From Limnanthes douglasii subsp. nivea (lineage: Eukaryota > Streptophyta > Magnoliopsida > Brassicales > Limnanthaceae), in NCBI GenBank assembly GCA_036936605.1, contig JAUPFV010000002.1, positions 222,487,046 through 222,551,045 of the forward strand: DNA of 64,000 bases, read 5' to 3'. Numbering within the stretch: the stretch's first letter is position 1; each line of letters starts with the position of its first letter. The translations under genes were made by a program, and so were the position numbers. Below are positions 45,420-55,854 of the stretch, piece by piece. Below the pieces are notes generated by a model that searched no databases, was not told the DNA's origin, and worked only from the letters and a program-made list of their open reading frames with translations.

Positions 45420-46300
45420 ATGAATTTAGGTGAAGTTTGGTAGTTTGGTAGACTTACTTGTACGAGTAGATCTCCTGAGAGGCGGAGGATCTATTTTTCT
45501 ACCAAAGGAAGAAGCTGGATCAAGCATTGATGATGGAGCTGGCTCAGGAATTGATGAAGCATTGGATGTCTCATGAAAGCTGATATATCAATGTCAATCG
45601 TTATCAGTTTTAAAAGGATTAATAGAGTGAAAGAATGTCTTTGTTACATCATGTGATTTTGTCAAAATCGAATAAAATAGGATATGCTCAAGAAATGTGA
45701 CATGACGAGATACATATAACTTCTGACTTGTGGGATCATAACAATGATAATCTTTATGTGTAACACCATAACCTAGAAAAACACATATAGTTATTTATGA
45801 CAGTGTGAATAAATGGTAACGCATAAAGTTTTTCCAGTTTACAACCACTACAATCCGAGATATCACAAGTGTTTAACTAACCTAAAATACTTGTAAAGAC
45901 TAAAAATTTCAAACGTGACACAGAGACATTTCCCAGACGAGAATACCAAAGATAAAACTTAGACGATGAATGATTCAAACGAAACAAACGGAACAAAGAC
46001 AAATCAACACGAGAGGCATGAATATTAGTCAAGTATGTTTTCCACTATTATTACAATAGACATACACATTAGTTACTTCAAGTTTTTCTAAAATATAAAG
46101 TTCCCGTATTTTACGATATCTCCTAATCATTTTTCTAAAATATAGAGTCCCCGTATTTTACGATATCTCCCAATCATTTTTTGAATATGTTGATCTTGTA
46201 TGACAAGAACAGAATCAGAAAACAATACCCAATAACCAAATTTACATGATTGGCTATTTGAAACAAGATTAAAGGAAGGGTGGGAACATAGTAAACATCA
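45420..46300 (-). pseudogene. Copia integrase flanks, core deleted
   Basis: PPLRRSTRTSK at about 45,470 is the linker before RT, and GYGVTHKDYHCYDPTSQKLY, VSRHVTFLEH at about 45,640-45,780 the post-integrase block. Next, at 45,800-45,970, come SDCSGCKLEKLYALPF and LWHSRLGNVSVSRLKFL, the GAG-pre-integrase. The two abut with no D,D35E core between them. Confidence 0.7.
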
Positions 46301-46549
46301 ATATCAATATATGGGGGGTACAAATAGATTCAATACCCTATATTGACATTGTTGTAGCACTATTCGACATGTGAGGTGACACATAAAGTGGAAGACAAAG
46401 ACATGCATGTCATGTAGACATAACAAAGTTCTTCTCGTTCAGTTTAGTACTAGTAGACTATAGAAAATCATATTTTCCTATGATATTCGCAATAAGATTC
46501 ACAGTCTCAGTCTCTAATCGAACAAAATTAAACAATCAAGAGATACCAA

Positions 46550-46800
46550 ATTCAAATTTAAAATTCAAATCAAAATTTAATCAAAACCCAATCCAAAATC
46601 ATAATTAAATCAATTCTATATTATAATTCTCAGTCAAAATCATAATCAAAATCCAAATCAAATATCAAAATCAAATTGAATACTTAATCAAACCTAAATC
46701 GGAAACAAGTCAAATCGAAGTCCAAACTCAAATTCAAACTCAAGCCAAATCCAAATAAAAATCTAAACTCAAATCAAATCCAAATCCAAATATTAATTTA
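46550..46800 (-). repeat. Low-complexity (AATCAAA)-type tract
   Basis: About 250 bp of imperfect AATCAAAATC and CAAATC strings lies in the gag region of this Copia, and no gag domain is readable here. Confidence 0.7.
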
Positions 46801-47087
46801 CGTGTAATAATCAAACTTTTTTTACCATTAAAAAACATTGCACACAACATATCCAAAAATTGAAAATTGTATCTAACGAAAAAATCAAGCAAAAAGAGAT
46901 CCAAAATTTCCAAACATATCCATAGTTTCCTAAATGATCCAATACCAATACGAAATCCAATACATAATCCAAAATTCCAAACACATCCCAGATTTTCACA
47001 CAACAAATTGAAACATAATACATGGCAAGCTCCACGAAACAGAGGGGATCGTTACGCTTCCCTAATCTGATTATTTCAATTATCGAA

Positions 47088-47102
47088 GAAGCTCTGATAC
47101 CA
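47088..47102 (-). other. Primer-binding site of the short-LTR Copia
   Basis: The minus strand reads TGGTATCAGAGCTTC beside the 5' LTR. Confidence 0.88.
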
Positions 47103-47244
47103 TGTAGGAAAAGATAAACAAAAAAAGATAAAAACGACTAGGGTTTTGTATTATTTAGACAGCATACAAATTCCATAAAGTATAAAACCCTTATTTATAG
47201 ATAAAATATATGAGCTAATGGTCTTTGGCCTAATATCTCTAACA
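47103..47244 (-). repeat. 5' LTR of the short-LTR Copia
   Basis: It is 142 bp, TGTAGGAAAAG...CTCTAACA, followed by ATATT. Confidence 0.92.
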
Positions 47245-48351
47245 ATATTACAACAACCATAAATCTACTTTAAGTCATATTAACAATATAAGCCCATTTT
47301 TCAAGACCCAAATAAGGAGATCTTTTAAAATACATAAAAAAAACGAAATACAAAAATCAAATAGATATATTTAGTATATATTATTCAAGATATACTTCAT
47401 TAGTTTTTTTATTCTTGTTTAAAAAAAGCAATGAGATATATTTTGTATTTATTATTCAAGATCTACTTTATAAGTTTTTATACTAGTTTAATATAGTCAA
47501 CAAAATATATTGCGTATTTATTATGTAAAACTTATTTTATAAGTCATTTATTATCTTTTTTATTAGAGTGAGAGAGAATTATTGGGTAACCATTATCGAA
47601 GATTTATTATTTAAGTCTTTTGGGTATTTAAGCTAATTTAACTCTATTTAAAAAGAACCAATGAGAATTATTGTGTTTGTACTGGAGTCTTTGTATTAAT
47701 CATATTTATTCAGGTTATAAGATATCTATAGAAAACGAGTTTTTTTTACTCAAAATATTTGTTTAGACAAATCTATTTTCAATCCATCATCCTCATGTCC
47801 TTCTGATTTAATTTGTGAGTGTTTTATGAACATAAACGAGTCAAACTGCTTTTGTATGTGGGACAAATATATATTTTAAATTCATCATCATCCCCTTATA
47901 GTAAAAAAAAATTATATTTTTAAAACTATTTTATTGTATCTTCTATATTTTGGTTTTTTAATCTTTTAAAATATCTTATTATATATTTTTTTGAAATATT
48001 ATTATCATTCATGTGATAATTATTTTAAATAAACAATTTTCATATCATTAGAAATATTTTATTATTTTTTAAATAATTTTATAACTATTCCCCTATATAT
48101 TTGAAAAAAAATATTTCTATATATCTTTGAAAATATTTTTAATATATATTTCTCTGTAAACCTTTATATCTAACTACATTTTTTTCTATCTTTAGCTAAT
48201 ACAAATCAACTATGCAACAACACAACATATTGGGCAGACAAATTCATAAAAAATATGGGATCACTACGACAAAAACAACACGCCCAAACAAGTGGGGTAG
48301 ATGATTATATATATAGAAAAGTCCTGTTAGGAAAGGCAAAGCAAGAGAAAA

Positions 48352-48960
48352 ATGACCAAAATTTCCACAAATGTAGAGATAAAGCTAACACATTCCATGT
48401 TTGTTGGAAAATCATATCCTAATGCCTACGTAGACTCGGAAAAGAATATGAAGTATATCTTTGAGTATTATGGATATAATGAGCAAAGGAATCTTGTCAT
48501 AAGTGATGCAATTTTTTTTAAAGAGTTTTCTTATTTGGTGAGACAAAGATGTCAAAGAAAGAATGAGGTAACATTTCAGACCTATCGACTATCGGAAAAA
48601 AATGAAGTTCCATTTAAGGAAAATACATGTACCTACTAATTACCACGTAACTTACAAAAACATTTTAGGGATCTGTCACAAGAAACTAGAACTGTTGAGG
48701 AGTATTTTGATGGGTTTCAACATCTCAAATTTGTTTTTTTGTAACAACAAGAGTATGAGGACGTATTAATGGACAATTTATAGACGGTTTGCAATAACGT
48801 AGTGCAAAAGAGGGTGAAATACAACAATACATTGGGTTGTATAAATAATACCACCTCTAATTGAACTATAAATACACAACTGTGTACTTCAAGCAACAAC
48901 AAATTGTTGGATGAAGAAGAATTAATGGAGGTTGAGGTGAAAATCAATGAAAAAATAATT
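48352..48960 (+). pseudogene. Gypsy gag fragment, plus arm
   Basis: The first 95 codons are open (FVGKSYPNAYVDSEKNMKYI, FEYYGYNEQRNLVI), then past a stop come LPRNLQKHFRDLSQETR and TVEEYFDGFQHL. This is the retrotransposon gag domain (GKxxPxAYLxWE...VEEY) of Ty3/gypsy elements. It ends near 48,960 with acidic residues. No protease or RT follows. Confidence 0.75.
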
Positions 48961-49779
48961 TAACTCCCCAATTAAAAAAAGAAGAAGAAGATGTATTAAG
49001 TAAATCAATCATTTATTTATCTTCAATCTATAATAATTTGACAAAACCTGTTGAGGATTTTCTCCAGTATACCGAGACACTTCTACCTATAAGTAAATAT
49101 GTGGTCCTATATCATTCTCCCACTCTAAAAAAATGTGTCCTCAAACTTTAGTTTGTAAAGCATGATTGCAAGTTTACATTGCATATAAGGAGTGGACTTT
49201 CGTCGCTTGTTAACAATCTCAATTAACACTTTTAGAATTCTAATATGTAACCTTAGTCATCCTTCATGTATACTTTCGAACTTATAAATCGTGCATCAAC
49301 ACAGCTTCAATTCTAACAGTTGGTATTTTTATGTTCTCATATTGGTATTCAATCAAATCTATTTGGATGTTCGTATTATTCCAAGTCAATATTACGCTCA
49401 GTCTGAAGAATCCGTGGTAGCTTATGAGGGATTTCTTTATGAACACAATCATTAAAGATTTTTTTTTATTGGGCGTAAAAGACATTTCAATAGGTAGAGT
49501 TGTCTCAGTACAATCGATAAGATCTACATCTTATGTGTTTGTTATCTTAGGAACTAAAATTTGATTTTCCTTGAATCTTACATTAATATTAATTGGTTTT
49601 CATTCATGGTACACAATTGTGTCCTCTTAGTCCAACTGGAATTATTGTGTTTGAGTTATTGCTCAATCTGGACAACAATATAGAATAATTCATATAAATT
49701 AGTGTACTATTTCATTCTCACTTCTCTTGCAATATCTTCTTACAAACCATCTATAAATTATGCTATTAGCACCTCTTTC

Positions 49780-50372
49780 TTTTCTGGTAAACAATTTTTG
49801 AGATGTTTAAACCCATCAAAATAAATACTCCTCAACAGTCCCAATTCCATGTGACAACTTCCTAAACTGTTTTCGTAAGACACGGTTGTAATGAATAGGT
49901 ACATACATTCGTCTTAAAAGAACTTCATGCCTTCCAAATTATCTATGGGTGTGAAACGTTGTCTCCTTCTTTCTTTCACTTCTTTGTCCCACTAAATAAG
50001 GGCACTCTATGAAAATTATGCAGTAACTAGCTTCATTTTCTCAGTGTATTCATAATACTCAAAGATACACTCTATACACCTTTCACAATCCATGTCCGCA
50101 TTAAAATACGATTTTCCAATAAATATTGAACGTGTAAGCTTTACCTCTACAATTCTAGGCCTTGTTGGTCGTTCCTCTCTTGCTTATCCTTTCCAAAAGG
50201 ATATTTTTTAGACATGTAATCATCTTCAATTTACGTTTGTACTTGTTGTTGTCGATGTTGTAGTGGTCGAACATTTTTTATGCATTCAATGTTTTTGTAC
50301 GGAATTCTTCAACTTGTGTTTGCATTGTTTTATTTTGTATCTGCAGCTTCAATAGAACAAGAGTCTCCATAT
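49780..50372 (-). pseudogene. Gypsy gag fragment, minus arm
   Basis: On minus, METLVLLKLQIQNKTMQTQV opens near 50,372. Then VKLTRSIFIGKSYFNADMDC, CIFEYYEYTEKMKLVTA and TVEEY/FDGFKHL-type residues near 49,830 match the plus arm. Stops and a few-base insert break it. Confidence 0.72.
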
Positions 50373-50779
50373 TGATTATTTTTAAAAATATATATTAGTT
50401 AAAGATATAAAAAATATATTTAGAAATAATGGTTTAAAAAAATAATAAAAATATTTTCAAAGATATATGACAATATTTTTTCAAAATATACTGAATAGTT
50501 ATCAATTTTTTAAATATATATAATAAAAGCATTTTTAGTAAGACATGTAATTTGTTTTTTTAAGATAAGAATATTTAATATATATATATATAGTAAGATA
50601 TTTTAATGATATATATTTTTTATTTTTTTTAACAACAAAATATAGAAGATATTTTAAAAGATTTATTGTAAAGATTTTATTTTGGAAATATTTTATATAA
50701 ATATATATATTTTTTATAAAAAAAATTAAAACGAAATTTGAAAGATATGATAAGATATTTACAAATATATATTTCATAG

Positions 50780-51339
50780 AAAGTAAGAACAACCCAATCT
50801 CAACACTAGTATGATATTATCCCCACTGATCCTTTCCATGTTTAACCGATGTGGGACGTGGGACTTTGGTCGCCACCCTAACAAATCCTCCTCTCGAATA
50901 AAGTACCACCTTACCTCCTCTCAATTGACTTTCACCCGCCACCTCATATTAGACCACTCTGCCTTGTTCCTTAGCGTCACTCCAATCAAGCCACACTGCT
51001 TGATGAGCCACAAACACTCCGAATTGGGATCTCTAGAGCAGATCACCTTGAGCATGGCTACTGGTTCATCATGTTCGACCTCCGAGAATATTACCACCAT
51101 CACGTTCCGTTTTTGGGTCTGGCTCTGATACCACGTGTTGGGAAAATGGAGGCTCGGTCCGCATATTCTGCCTCCGTATATAAGTAAAAACAACACGATC
51201 TCAACACTAGTATGATATTGTCCGCTTTGGCGCCTGAAGGCCCGCACGCCTTAGTTGAGATATGTTCTTACTTATATACCACTGATCATTCCCATGTTTA
51301 ACCGGTGTGGGATGTTGGACTTTGGTCGCCACCCTAACA
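50780..51339 (-). mobile_element. TRIM element
   Basis: The right LTR 51,136-51,339 (204 bp, TGTTGGG...CCCTAACA) and a shortened left LTR (about 50,780-50,883) flank 252 bp. TGGTATCAGAGCC on minus at 51,121-51,133 is the primer site, and GAGAGGAGGATT on minus at 50,884-50,896 the purine tract. No coding capacity. The left LTR lacks its outer end and an internal ~55 bp. A related solo LTR is at 59,381. Confidence 0.9.
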
Positions 51340-51660
51340 GTTATCCCAGATAAAAATATAATGAAGAATCAACTAAAACTACACTAGCTTCTCACAAGAA
51401 TAATTTTAAAATGTAGATTTGCTCGAAGACAAATATTTTTAGTATAAAAAAACTTTTGATTCACAATACTTAAAAAGTAAATCTTTGATAATAAATATCA
51501 TATAATTATCTTTCACTCTAATAAAAAACTATTTTTCATTGAATCTCTTAAACTATAATATAAAAATATGAAGTAGATCTGGAATCTTTTAACTTTTTTA
51601 AGGTATAATAAAAAACCTTATAGAGTAGATGTTGAATAATGTCTACGAAATATATATTTT

Positions 51661-52690
51661 TATTTTCTGCATTAAAAAATCCAGTTTTATCAGCATGGTT
51701 CCCAATTTAAAAAATTAACAAAAATAATAGAAATTAAAAATCTATATAATAATATAATAGTATAGATAAAATATAATATTAATATACAAATAATCTAATT
51801 AAATATTAACGTATCCAAAATAATTTGTATAATTATTTTCAGTCCGATTGCATCCTGGTTAAATATTAACACCGGTAATTATTTATTGTTATTTTTTTGA
51901 AATTTTTTATTAACAATAAATAATACTATAGATATGCGCAGGGTGTTGATGAGCAATGTTATATATGAGTTAGTTATTTCGATTGTTGAGGTGATGATGG
52001 GTGAAATTAATAAAGTGTTTGGTCACGCTTATTGGACACTGAGGTTGATTAATCTTTAATTAAGTAAGTAAAACAACTGAAAATAAATTATTAGTAAAAT
52101 TAATCTCCCATCATGAGACAAAAAACTTGACACATGGGTAGCATTCATGACTTTAGATCCTATTAAGATTTCACCCAATGTTGACTAATTAAATTAATTC
52201 ATTAATGTTGACTAATTAAATTAATTCATTAATGCACGCGTGTGACACTATTTTTCTTTTGAATAGTCCGGTAGGATGTTATATTACAATTATTAACATA
52301 TAATAATTTGATAAATAGAGAACTGCCTCCTACATAGCAAGGGAGTCGGGATATTTTATAAATTTTTTGGTAACTTTTTCGATTCGGTTATATCAGATAT
52401 TATTTTAACACTTCGAAATTATGTAATTTTTATTAGGATAAATCAGCGGTTATCACATAAAAAAAATTATGGTAGTAAAAGTTTTAAAAAGAGTTTTTTT
52501 TAAAATATCTTTTTTAAAAAAATAATGACAAAAGATTTCAATATCACTTCAAATGTAATAAATTCAAAATCATTGATATATGTTTCGGATATGATCCAAT
52601 AATTTTCTGTCATGGTCATGTATGTTTCCTTTTTATTAAAAATGGTCTCAATGAATTTTTTTTTCTATCTGGTCTCTGAGTCAGTCCCTT
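51661..52690. other. AT-rich DNA, one 27-bp tandem duplication
   Basis: AATGTTGACTAATTAAATTA plus ATTCATT occurs twice in tandem (52,177-52,203 and 52,204-52,230). Otherwise I see no gene or known element. Confidence 0.6.
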
Positions 52691-52699
52691 AAAAAAATC

Positions 52700-54382
52700 A
52701 AATTTCCATTTCTCGTGTCACTCCCCCTATTTATAATAACCTCATCTCTTGATAGAGGTATAAGGGAGGTATTCTTCATGTCAAATGTATGAGTTTTCCT
52801 CTTCTCAATGGGCGTCTCGCCCATACAGATTGTCGCCCTCTTCTTCACAAAATTACCTCGAGGATTGGCTCTTGACTTCCAAGCACCTCCCATATTCGGG
52901 TAGGCTTTAGCTTATCAAGTCCGTCTTATTCGCGGGACAGATTTACTGGTCGTCTATCTTAATCCTTCCTTCTAGGGTTCTTAAAGAATTGTCCAAATAC
53001 CTGCGTTGTTTCTTTTGGTCGAGCCCTTATATGAAAATTTACAAGGCCAAAGTGTTGTGGTTAAATGTTACCACTCTCACAACGGATGACAACCTTGAGA
53101 TTCTAGATCTAGAAATCTTGAATCACACGACCATCGTTAAACATTTTTGGTCTATCATTAATAATAACAAATACTCTATCTGGTTCGACTGTATCAAATC
53201 TAAAAAAACTTAATAATTTTTGGGACCTTGATATTGGTTCCTCCCTTTCTTGGACTTGGAGGAAAATATTACGCCTTCGCCATATGGCTTATAATCTGTA
53301 CATTGTGGCTATTAACAATGAATTAAATACCTCATTCTTGTATGATATTTGGCTCCTCTCTACCCCTCTAGATACACATTATGGCAAAAATATCATTTCA
53401 ACTCGAAAAAAGCTACATGTATCTGATATCATCTATAATGGTAACTTGAACTGGCCATCTAATATCAGATCGACAAGAGCAAAAAATCGTATCAATATTC
53501 AAGAGATTAACAATCTCATTCTCACTATACTTCCATGTAATGCAAACTTCAACGATGTTCCTTATTGGACTGCGGACTGGAAATCCAAATTTCACAATCA
53601 AGGATACCTATAATGTCATTCATACGCCTACCCCAATCGTGGGGTGAGCTCGTTTAGTATGAAATAAGTTTAATTATTCATCGCATTTCTTATTTTTTGG
53701 CTCGCCATCTTGGACAAGATTTCTACGCGAGACAAGCTTCTGAGTTGGGGTCTAAAAACTCCATCAGACTATGTAAGTTGAACTCTAAAATTACTTCGTA
53801 GTTTATAGCTTCAATAAAAGTATTTAGAACCATGCTAGTACAAATTTTGGGTTCCTCACTTTCACCAATAGCTGACAATTTTGGGTTTGCGAGATGTCAA
53901 ATTGGTATTCTTCTCGAAACCGACATCTTTGGCGTACTTGCTTTGGCGCGATCATTTACCACGTCTGGAGGGAGACGAATGCAAATTTTTTTTGTTCCCC
54001 TTCTGTCTATGACACCAAGATTAGTTGGCTTGTGTAATTCCCCTAAATTTTATTAACTTGTATTTTTGCTTGTTCTTTTGCAGATCCTGTATCTCTCATT
54101 GTCAGTCTTGTTCGTTGTCTGTCTCTGTTGATGGCATCTTTGGATCTGTTGTTTATTGATCTCCTTAAATGTGTTGTTTAACTTGTATTGGAGCCGTTTT
54201 ACTGTATTTTTTTTTATGTTTTCATGTTATTTACTTTCTACTTTACTATGATTTTGAGTCTTATACCATAATTAATGTCCACCCTTCTTTAAGTGTTTAT
54301 TGTATATCCTCGGAGTATGCCTCAAGTATTTGTACAATCTATTTTTATTTTAATTTAATGCACTTTTACACACAAAAAAAAC
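52700..54382 (+). mobile_element. 5'-truncated LINE
   Basis: The plus strand encodes the end of a LINE RT, the zf-RVT region and the 3' UTR, with an A-rich tail (CACAAAAAAAA) at about 54,371-54,382. Everything upstream of the late RT is missing, the common product of incomplete target-primed reverse transcription. It belongs to the same broad L1-type group as 27,000-32,390. Confidence 0.75.
52840..53670 (+). pseudogene. LINE RT thumb and zf-RVT region
   Basis: LTSKHLPYSGRL, QLIKSV-type and VLFAGQIYWSSILILPS are followed by RVLKELSKYLRCFFWSS, the classic block after the RT palm. FWDLDIGSSLSWTWRKILRLR follows in pieces near 53,220-53,280. In 53,284-53,613, LHVSDIIYNGNLNWPS leads into the zf-RVT domain. 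Stops and frameshifts are present. It has no enzyme activity by itself. Confidence 0.78.
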
Positions 54383-55850
54383 TATTTGAATTTTGAAGTT
54401 TACCAAAAACTATATACAATATAAATATTTTTGATCATATTCATGAACATATAAAACACTTATCGACTTAACAATTAGTCATTTTTAACTTTCAGAATTT
54501 TATATCTTTCAAACCCTAACTCAATATATATAATAAAGATGAACAAAACAAAATACATGAGTTATTTTTTTTTTCTTATTTGTTTTCTTATTTATCGCAA
54601 CCGAATTACACTTAATAAAGAAAATAAAACATAATTGTTTTTAGAAACCTAATTACACATAATTTTGCAACGAAATATAATTATTTTTTCAGACTTATTT
54701 CGCAACCAAAGTTCTATTTACGCAATTATTTTTTTCTTATTTGTGCAACTCATTTTGCACGTAATTCTACAACTGAGCACAATTGTTTTCTCGCAATCAA
54801 ACCCTAATATTTTGTTATAAAATTGTTTAATATAGTGTTACGGGTCACCGATACTATCGTGTTTATCCATTTTTTACTTTTAAACTTTCAGTGAAAATCT
54901 CTTTGAATAATATTTGGCGCGAGCAACAATAAAGGTAAATAAAAAATTAGCTCAGGTTATGTACGAGGCTTATGAAACTTATATGAGAATTTTGAATTGG
55001 TAGTTCGACTAATGGTAGGCCCAAAGGTTGGTAAAGGTATCACAAAGTTGATGTCTTTTGACAACAATTTAGGGACATACTATGAAGGGTTTGGACTAGC
55101 TTACCAATGGATCAAATGAATGGTGCAAGGATCAAGTAGGTAGTTGATGAGTTTGTCAAATCTTGTAAGGATAGTGTCATGCTTGTATGGAGAGGAAGGG
55201 TTTCAAATCCGATATTAGGAAGAATAGGGCCATGTTTGTGGGTTCAGAAGCTCGAGGCTTTATGGTCACGCTATGACGGTCGATATTGGCATGCCGATAA
55301 CAATAAGTTTAGGCATGCGTAACATATTCTATAAACAACCCTTTCATAGGTTATTCACAATGTTGAAAATATAATAAATCTCTTTCAAATGTGTTTGCCG
55401 CATATTATTCATCCATACAAATATTTTAGAAGTAAGACAAAAATGACAGAATGAATGACAATGAGAAGAATAATGTTATGATGGTTCGATTTGGTAGAAA
55501 AAACATACATTATCAAGTATTTGAAAGACTAGATAAGGTTTTAATAACTTGTTTATGAGAACTTCAATTTCCAATGAATAACACAAGTATAATGCAATAA
55601 TTTTATGTTATCCAGTGGCCCGTTCAGACATGGGTTACCAAAAGAATAAATCATATAAATTGATCTCAAGAAATTATGGTAAGAAAGTGGAAAAATGGAT
55701 CAAAGTTAAAGAATGATTATCTAAAAAGTTAAAGAATGATTCATATAACAGTTGTACAAATATCTTATTAATAAATGTTTACCTTTTATAGTTTTACCAT
55801 ATAAATAAAGACTCTTTTATCAAAACTATTTCATACATAAAACAAATATT
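54383..55850. other. AT-rich DNA with an unassigned GC-richer patch
   Basis: 54,840-55,330 is less AT-rich and has coding-like stretches in several frames (for example KGITKLMSFDNNLGTYYEGF on plus), but no family is recognised. The rest is A/T rich. Confidence 0.4.
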
Positions 55851-55854
55851 TTTA

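Larger units (their letters stand above)
43305..47244 (-). mobile_element. Copia element with short LTRs, old
   Basis: Left LTR 43,305-43,435 (131 bp; start mutated TT) and right LTR 47,103-47,244 (142 bp) share CTAGGGTTTTGTATTATTTAG and a GGCCTAATATCTCTAACA end. ATATT is duplicated at 43,300-43,304 and 47,245-47,249. A TGGTATCAGAGCTTC primer site lies at 47,088-47,102 on minus. RNase H, RT, the post-integrase linker and GAG-pre-integrase are recognisable; the integrase core is missing and a foreign segment splits RT. Length is 3,940 bp. Confidence 0.92.
47360..51660. repeat. Long imperfect inverted repeat of two Gypsy fragments
   Basis: 47,360-48,960 (plus) and 49,780-51,660 (minus) align in opposite orientation. 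Shared blocks are TTTTTTATTAGAGTGA (47,559 and, on minus, near 51,510), ATATCTTTGAAAATATTTTTA (about 48,121 and, on minus, near 50,450), and gag coding. Each arm has LTR-like AT-rich DNA, then gag, with the gag ends facing each other across ~0.8 kb. A TRIM lies in the right arm. Confidence 0.75.

Noticed and set aside
50535..50792. 85-codon minus-strand frame rich in I, Y and K
   Set aside because: It is A/T-run sequence in the LTR-like part of the inverted Gypsy arm.
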